Source: Phytopseudomonas daroniae (GTDB lineage Bacteria > Pseudomonadota > Gammaproteobacteria > Pseudomonadales > Pseudomonadaceae). From it: 64,000 nucleotides of DNA. The notes beneath the pieces are model-generated. The model saw only the letters and a list, made by a program, of their open reading frames with translations, was not told where the DNA came from and made no database searches. Both the position numbers and the translations under genes were made by a program. This document shows positions 59,713 to 64,000 of this stretch, one piece after another (the stretch's first letter is position 1; every line of letters starts with the position of its first letter). The DNA is taken from contig NZ_QJUI01000013.1 of assembly GCF_004327285.1 (NCBI RefSeq), positions 1 to 64,000 on the forward strand. The letters run 5' to 3'.

Positions 59713-60662
59713 CCACCGATTCTTCGCTCCTCGCCCAGGCCCGAGCGTGGCAGGTACTGCTGCATTCCGGTCGCGCCAGTGCTGCCGACCGTGTCGCTGC
59801 CGCCGCATGGCGCTGTACTTCGCCGGCCCACGAGCAGGCCGCCAGCGAGGTGGACAGGCTGTGGGCCTTGCTTGGCCAACTCGGCGAGCAGCCCGCTGCG
59901 AGCGAAACCGTCACCTCGGCTGCCGTGATCCGGCCATTGCGCCGTGGCCGGCAACTGCGCTGGGCGGTGCCGCTGGCCAGCGCCGCGCTGCTGCTACTGG
60001 CGCTGTGGTTGCCCCAGAACACCTGGCTGGGCTGGTATGCCGACCTGGCGACCGCTCCGGGAGAGGTGCGCACCATCGAGCTGGAGGACGGCTCGATCCT
60101 GACGCTCAATGGTGCTACCGCGCTGGACTGGAGCATCAGCGAAGGGCGCCGGGACATTCGTCTGTATCGCGGTGAAGCGGATTTCCAGGTGGCCAAGGAT
60201 GCCAATCGGCCGTTCTTCGTCGAGGCAGGGCCGGCGCGTATTCGCGTCACCGGTACCCGTTTCGATGTCGACTACGACGGCCGTCAGGTCGTATTGGCGG
60301 TGACCGAAGGGCAGGTGCAGGCCCGCGATGCCCACGGACAACCGCAACCGGTAGAGGCCAATCAGCAGGTGCGCTGGAGCGGGGACCGCTTGCAGCAGGT
60401 ACAACCCCTCGATGCCCGTCAGCAATTGGCCTGGCAACGCGGCAAGCTGGTGTTTCGTGCGCAGCCGCTGAGCGAGGTGTTCGCCGAACTCGAGCGCAGC
60501 CAGAGTCAGCGGGTGATCTTTCTCGACCAGAGCGTGCGTGACCTGAAGGTGACCGGCGTATTCGCCCATGACGACCCGCAGGCGGTGCTGCGCGCCATCG
60601 AAATCAATCTGCCGGTGCGTCTGCTGCGACTGCCCGGATTGCTGCTGGTAAGCCGGAACTGA
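59709..60662 (+). CDS. FecR-type anti-sigma regulator
   Basis: A 317-residue inner-membrane protein starting at GTG 59709, overlapping the sigma stop by GTGA. Cytoplasmic N-terminal domain with AWQVLLHSGRASAADRVAAA and AWRCTSPAHEQA (FecR N-terminal DUF4880 type), one span at about 84-103, and a periplasmic FecR domain (GEVRTIELEDGSILTLNGAT, RIRVTGTRFDVDYDG) ending in a secretin/STN-like C-terminal part (VIFLDQSVRDLKVTGVFAHD). It passes the receptor's signal to the sigma factor. Confidence 0.92.
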   Translation: MTTDSSLLAQARAWQVLLHSGRASAADRVAAAAWRCTSPAHEQAASEVDRLWALLGQLGEQPAASETVTSAAVIRPLRRGRQLRWAVPLASAALLLLALWLPQNTWLGWYADLATAPGEVRTIELEDGSILTLNGATALDWSISEGRRDIRLYRGEADFQVAKDANRPFFVEAGPARIRVTGTRFDVDYDGRQVVLAVTEGQVQARDAHGQPQPVEANQQVRWSGDRLQQVQPLDARQQLAWQRGKLVFRAQPLSEVFAELERSQSQRVIFLDQSVRDLKVTGVFAHDDPQAVLRAIEINLPVRLLRLPGLLLVSRN

Positions 60663-60756
60663 GAGCCTGGGCAACGGGGCGCTCCTGCCGGTGTGCCGCG
60701 CGTTTTAGCGGCGATGGCGGCTGGCAACGTTGAAAAATAATTTCGCTGCTGGTTCA

Positions 60757-60774
60757 GAAACGCACTGGCGTTTC
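60757..60774 (+). promoter_or_regulatory. Hairpin in the fecR-receptor spacer
   Basis: GAAACGC/GCGTTTC, a perfect 7-bp stem with an ACTG loop, in the 175-base gap before the receptor. The receptor promoter, expected to be FecI-type, must lie here; I could not pick its elements with confidence. A second small stem TGCGA/TCGCA lies near 60793-60807. Confidence 0.45.
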
Positions 60775-60837
60775 GTCTTCCGCTTCTGCAAATGCGACTT
60801 TTTCGCATGACCTTTGGCAGAACACAGGAAACCCAGC

Positions 60838-63231
60838 ATGCGCATGACGCGTTCTCCTCTTTTCCAGGCACTGGCTGCCGCCCACCTGCTGCTCACTGCC
60901 ACGACCGCGTCGGCGCTGGAGTTCGATCTCCCGGCCCAGCGCCTCGATGCCGCCCTGATCGATTTTGCCGAGCAGGCCAATGTGCGTCTGCTCTACGATG
61001 CCAGCCTGACCCAGGGTGATCGTCAGGCGCCAGCATTGAAGGGCGACTACTCGGTTGCCGAAGGCCTGCAGATGTTGCTGCAGGGCAGTGGTCTCAGCTA
61101 CCAGATCGATCCCCAGGGCACCGTGACCCTGGTGCCGCTCAGCCAGGGCGCCGACTCCCTGGAACTGGGTGCCACTACCGTCAGCGGCCAGGCCGACGGC
61201 CGTCTCGACCTGCCGGTGGAATACGCCGGTGGTCAGGTCGCCCGCGGTGCGCGTATCGGCATGCTGGGCAATCAGGACATGCAGGATGTGCCGTTCAGCG
61301 CTGCCAGTTACACCAGTGAATTGATCCGCAACCGCCAGGCCAGGAGCCTGGGCGAGGTGCTGGCCAGCGATCCGGCAATCCGTCAGTCCAATGGCTTCGG
61401 CAACTTCTCACAGGTGTTCGTGGTACGCGGTTTCCAGTTGTACACCGACGATATCGCCTTCAACGGCCTGTACGGCATTCTGCCGCGGCAGATCATTTCC
61501 ACCGAGGCCGTCGAGCGTGTCGAAGTGTTCAAGGGGGCCAACGCTTTTCTCAACGGTGTTGCGCCGGGCGGTAGCGGGGTTGGTGGCGCGATCAACGTCG
61601 TCTCGAAGCATGCCGAGGATACGCCCACTCGCAGTATCACCCTCGATTACGCGAGTGGCTCGCGCACAGGTGGGCATGTGGATCTGGGGCGTCGCTTTGG
61701 CGAAGACAATCGTTTTGGCGCCCGCGTCAATCTGGCCAAGCGCGAGGGCGAAACGGCGGTCGACGGTGAGTATTCGCATTTCAGCCTTGCCGCTGTCGGC
61801 CTGGATTACCGCGGTGAGCGTCTGCGCCTGTCGACCGATTTCGGCTACCAGAAGCAGCGTATCAATGAAGGTCGCTCGGTGGTCTATCTGACGCCTGCGG
61901 GGCTGGGCGGCAAGGTACCCAAGGTGCCGGATTCCGATGCCAACTATTCCCAGCCCTGGAGCTGGTCGCAGCTGGAAGACACCTATGGCATGTTCAATGC
62001 CGAATACGACCTGAGCGACAACTGGACGGCCTACCTCGCTGGCGGCGGCAAGTACACCCGGGAAAATGGCGTGTACTCCTCGGTGTATGTCGCGTCCCAG
62101 GATGGGCGTGGGCAGATTGGCCGTTTGTATTCGCCACTCGATCAGGAAACCTTCAGCAGCGTGGCTGGATTGCGTGGCAGCCTGCAAACCGGCCCGGTCA
62201 GTCACCAGCTCAATGTCGCAATGAACGGCCTTTGGCAGGAAAAGCGCAATGCCTTCGAGTCGACCACGGCCGATAACCGCTTGCCTGGCAATCTCTACGA
62301 TCCGCTGCCCGTGGGTGAACCGGTCGCGAATGTCAGCGGTGATCTGCACGATCCGAGCAAAACGGCCAAGGTGATAACTCGCAGTCTGGCTATTTCCGAC
62401 ACCCTGGGTTTCTTCGATGATCGGCTGCTGCTGACATTGGGGCTACGGCGCCAGTCCATCGGTGCCGATGCCTGGAATGCCGCCAGTGGAGCACGCACCG
62501 CCAACTATGAGGACAGCATCACCACGCCGGCCTATGGCCTGGTGTTCAAGGCGACCGATGTGGTGTCGCTGTATGCCAACCGCATCGAATCCCTTCAGCA
62601 GGGGCCGACCGCGCCTGCTGCGGCAAGCAATAGCGGCACAATGTTCGCGCCGTATCGTACCAAGCAGATCGAGGCAGGCGTCAAACTGGATTGGGGCACT
62701 TTTGGTGGCAGCCTGGGCGTCTATCGCATCGAGCAACCCCAGGGCGTGACTCAGAACGGCACGTTTAGCGTGGACGCCGAACAGCGTAACCGCGGCATAG
62801 AGTTGAATCTGTTCGGTGAGCCCTTGCCGGGCCTGCGCGTATTGGCCGGTGGTACCTTGGTGGATACCGATCTTCGCGGTACCGCTGGAGGTGCCAACGA
62901 CGGCAATAGTGCCGTCGGCGTGCCTGAGTTCCAATACAACGTCAGTGCCGACTGGGACGTGCCTGGCGTGTCGGGCCTGAGTGTAAACGGGCTGTTGCTG
63001 CGCACTGGCGGTCAGTACTTCGACTCGGCCAATACCCTGAGCATTCCGGCCTGGACGCGAGTGGATCTTGGCGCGCGTTACGCGATGAAACTGGACGAAG
63101 AACGTCAGCTCACCCTGCGTGCCGGCCTGGAAAACGTGGCCGACAAGGCCTACTGGGCCTCCACTAATGGTGGCTACCTCACTCAGGGCGAGCCGCGTAC
63201 CTTGAAGGTGTCGGCAACCCTGGACTTCTGA
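60838..63231 (+). CDS. TonB-dependent siderophore receptor/transducer with STN domain
   Basis: A 797-residue outer-membrane protein from ATG 60838 with CAGGAAA upstream. Signal peptide about 1-27 (ending TTASA), STN signalling domain about 28-80 (FDLPAQRLDAALIDFAEQAN, LLQGSGLSYQIDPQGTVTL), plug domain about 110-245 (DVPFSAASYTSELIRNRQAR, GFQLYTDDIAFNGLYGILPR, GVGGAINVVSKHA) and a 22-strand barrel ending in Phe (SATLDF). The STN domain means it also signals to the FecR-type protein. Sequence places it in the hydroxamate-type (FhuA/FiuA/FoxA-like) group; the ligand is not known. Confidence 0.94.
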   Translation: MRMTRSPLFQALAAAHLLLTATTASALEFDLPAQRLDAALIDFAEQANVRLLYDASLTQGDRQAPALKGDYSVAEGLQMLLQGSGLSYQIDPQGTVTLVPLSQGADSLELGATTVSGQADGRLDLPVEYAGGQVARGARIGMLGNQDMQDVPFSAASYTSELIRNRQARSLGEVLASDPAIRQSNGFGNFSQVFVVRGFQLYTDDIAFNGLYGILPRQIISTEAVERVEVFKGANAFLNGVAPGGSGVGGAINVVSKHAEDTPTRSITLDYASGSRTGGHVDLGRRFGEDNRFGARVNLAKREGETAVDGEYSHFSLAAVGLDYRGERLRLSTDFGYQKQRINEGRSVVYLTPAGLGGKVPKVPDSDANYSQPWSWSQLEDTYGMFNAEYDLSDNWTAYLAGGGKYTRENGVYSSVYVASQDGRGQIGRLYSPLDQETFSSVAGLRGSLQTGPVSHQLNVAMNGLWQEKRNAFESTTADNRLPGNLYDPLPVGEPVANVSGDLHDPSKTAKVITRSLAISDTLGFFDDRLLLTLGLRRQSIGADAWNAASGARTANYEDSITTPAYGLVFKATDVVSLYANRIESLQQGPTAPAAASNSGTMFAPYRTKQIEAGVKLDWGTFGGSLGVYRIEQPQGVTQNGTFSVDAEQRNRGIELNLFGEPLPGLRVLAGGTLVDTDLRGTAGGANDGNSAVGVPEFQYNVSADWDVPGVSGLSVNGLLLRTGGQYFDSANTLSIPAWTRVDLGARYAMKLDEERQLTLRAGLENVADKAYWASTNGGYLTQGEPRTLKVSATLDF

Positions 63232-63260
63232 GAACCGCCGTTGTTGGCGTGGAGGGCTGA

Positions 63261-63459
63261 GCATCATAGGGCGCAGCGGCAACCGAAGCCGCTGCCGACC
63301 TGACCCAGGAAACCTACCTGCGCACCTTCATCTTGCGCATTGGCCGCAACCTGGCCATCGACCATGTGCGCAGCCGCCCCCCGTGAGCGCCACGATCAGA
63401 GTCTGATTCATCGTTGTACGACACCTGCCGATGGCACGCAGGCCGAGCTTCTGGGATAG
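63261..63459 (+). pseudogene. Remnant of a second FecI-type ECF sigma gene
   Basis: Frame from 63261 reads EAAADLTQETYLR then directly TFILRIGRNLAIDHVRSR, the two halves of sigma region 2 with the 10-15 residues between them missing, and stops at 63384. From the run of six C at 63377-63382 the next frame continues RERHDQSLIHR...PADGTQAELLG to a stop at 63457, as an ECF linker would. So there is an internal deletion, a frameshift and loss of the start and region 4. It cannot act as a sigma factor. Confidence 0.75.
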
Positions 63460-63664
63460 TTGGTCACCTGACGCTACCCGTCAGGCTGCGGTCTGCCGTT
63501 CACAAGACGAAAACCACCGCTCCGGCACTTCGGTGTCATTCTCCCCGTGCCAACCCCGGCACCCCAGGCGAACCATCCGCTCGCCGCTGGATCTGCGCTG
63601 CCCGGCCATGGCTGGCGCGCTGCGTGTAAAACAACTAGAACCACGATCCACTCAAGGATGCATG
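63460..63664 (+). other. Intergenic stretch before the TRAP binding-protein gene, nothing recognised
   Basis: About 205 bases with no supported gene. Some of it may be further decayed sigma or anti-sigma sequence. The promoter of the TRAP gene should be in the last 100 bases; no clear hexamers seen. Confidence 0.4.
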
Positions 63665-64000
63665 ATGAAACTCACTGGTTTTTTCGCGGCCATGGCCGCT
63701 ACTGCCGCACTCTGTGCAGGTTCAGCTGCGCAGGCGCGTGAATACTCCGTGTCCACTGTGCTGTCCGATGCCTTTCCCTGGGGGCAGGCGGCGCAGAAGT
63801 GGGCCGATCTGGTCAACGAACGCTCCGAAGGGCGCATCACCCTGCGTGTGTATCCCAATGCGCAACTGATCACCGGCGACCAGACCAAGGAGTTCTCCGC
63901 CATGCGCTCCGGCCTGATCGACATGGCCGTGGGCTCGACCATCAACTGGTCGCCGCAGGTGCCGGAACTCAACCTGTTTTCCCTGCCGTTCCTGATGCAG
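63665..64000 (+). CDS. TRAP transporter solute-binding protein, DctP family (3' part outside window)
   Basis: The first 112 residues of a periplasmic binding protein. Signal peptide about 1-24 (MKLTGFFAAMAATAALCAGS...AQA), then REYSVSTVLSDAFPWGQAAQ, LVNERSEGRITLRVYPNAQL and FSAMRSGLIDMAVGSTINWS, the family blocks of DctP/TAXI-type TRAP receptors. It captures an organic acid or similar solute for a DctQM permease, which should follow beyond the window. ATG 63665 with AAGG seven bases upstream; an ATG at 63662 is adjacent. Confidence 0.9.
   Translation, partial: MKLTGFFAAMAATAALCAGSAAQAREYSVSTVLSDAFPWGQAAQKWADLVNERSEGRITLRVYPNAQLITGDQTKEFSAMRSGLIDMAVGSTINWSPQVPELNLFSLPFLMQ

Overview
The window is a 64 kb piece of a high-GC chromosome that reads as Pseudomonas. 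Gene content and order follow two blocks I know from P. aeruginosa: gshA-thioesterase-tex-ompR-envZ-ldcA-rimK-hslR-hslO-pckA, and retS-purD-purH-fis-dusB-(DUF3426)-prmA-accC-accB-aroQ-dsbD-chemoreceptor-gcbA-(DUF2333)-yciH-speA. The nrtR-nadD2-pncA-pncB-nadE cluster is also in its Pseudomonas arrangement. Copies of short dispersed palindromic repeats suggest a member of the mendocina/oleovorans/stutzeri side of the genus, but that is inference from memory, not a search.

Layout. 1-7381 is a type VI secretion cargo cassette: the C-terminal end of a VgrG spike, a DUF4123 adaptor, a 1347-residue VasX-like membrane effector, and two related membrane proteins (DUF6708-like, probable immunity or accessory proteins). 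The first three genes overlap by ATGA. The two membrane proteins carry runs of 10 and 9 G in their AT-rich transmembrane segments, and the second is frameshifted exactly at its run, so it looks like a phase-variable or freshly broken gene. This is the most unusual part of the window. 7424-23403 is core housekeeping: a small RMF-like protein, glutathione synthesis, Tex, OmpR/EnvZ, the RimB-RimK ribosomal S6 modification pair coupled to LD-carboxypeptidase, HslR, a PAP2 phosphatase, HslO, PckA and a RecQ-type helicase. 23367-27673 holds two LysR regulators, a Tat-exported aldo/keto reductase and an MFS-type carrier.

27761-50866 is the conserved retS-to-speA block, which joins biofilm and virulence signalling (RetS, GcbA) with purine synthesis, Fis, tRNA dihydrouridine synthesis, fatty-acid initiation (AccBC), shikimate pathway (AroQ), periplasmic disulfide reduction (DsbD) and polyamine synthesis (SpeA). 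51212-52709 is a tight three-gene stress operon (acetyltransferase, flavin oxidoreductase, AhpD-like). 52962-57045 is the NAD recycling locus, with the NrtR repressor and NadD2 reading left and PncA-PncB-NadE reading right from one shared control region. 57106-59051 holds a small membrane protein and a MATE exporter. 59173-63231 is an iron-uptake signalling set (FecI-type sigma, FecR-type anti-sigma, TonB-dependent transducer) behind a near-consensus Fur box, followed by the ruins of a second ECF sigma gene and the start of a TRAP transporter binding protein that runs off the end.

I saw no rRNA, tRNA, CRISPR array, integrase or insertion sequence. Most long reading frames opposite the genes above are shadows produced by high-GC codon use. 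Family names are from sequence recognition alone; no database search was run.
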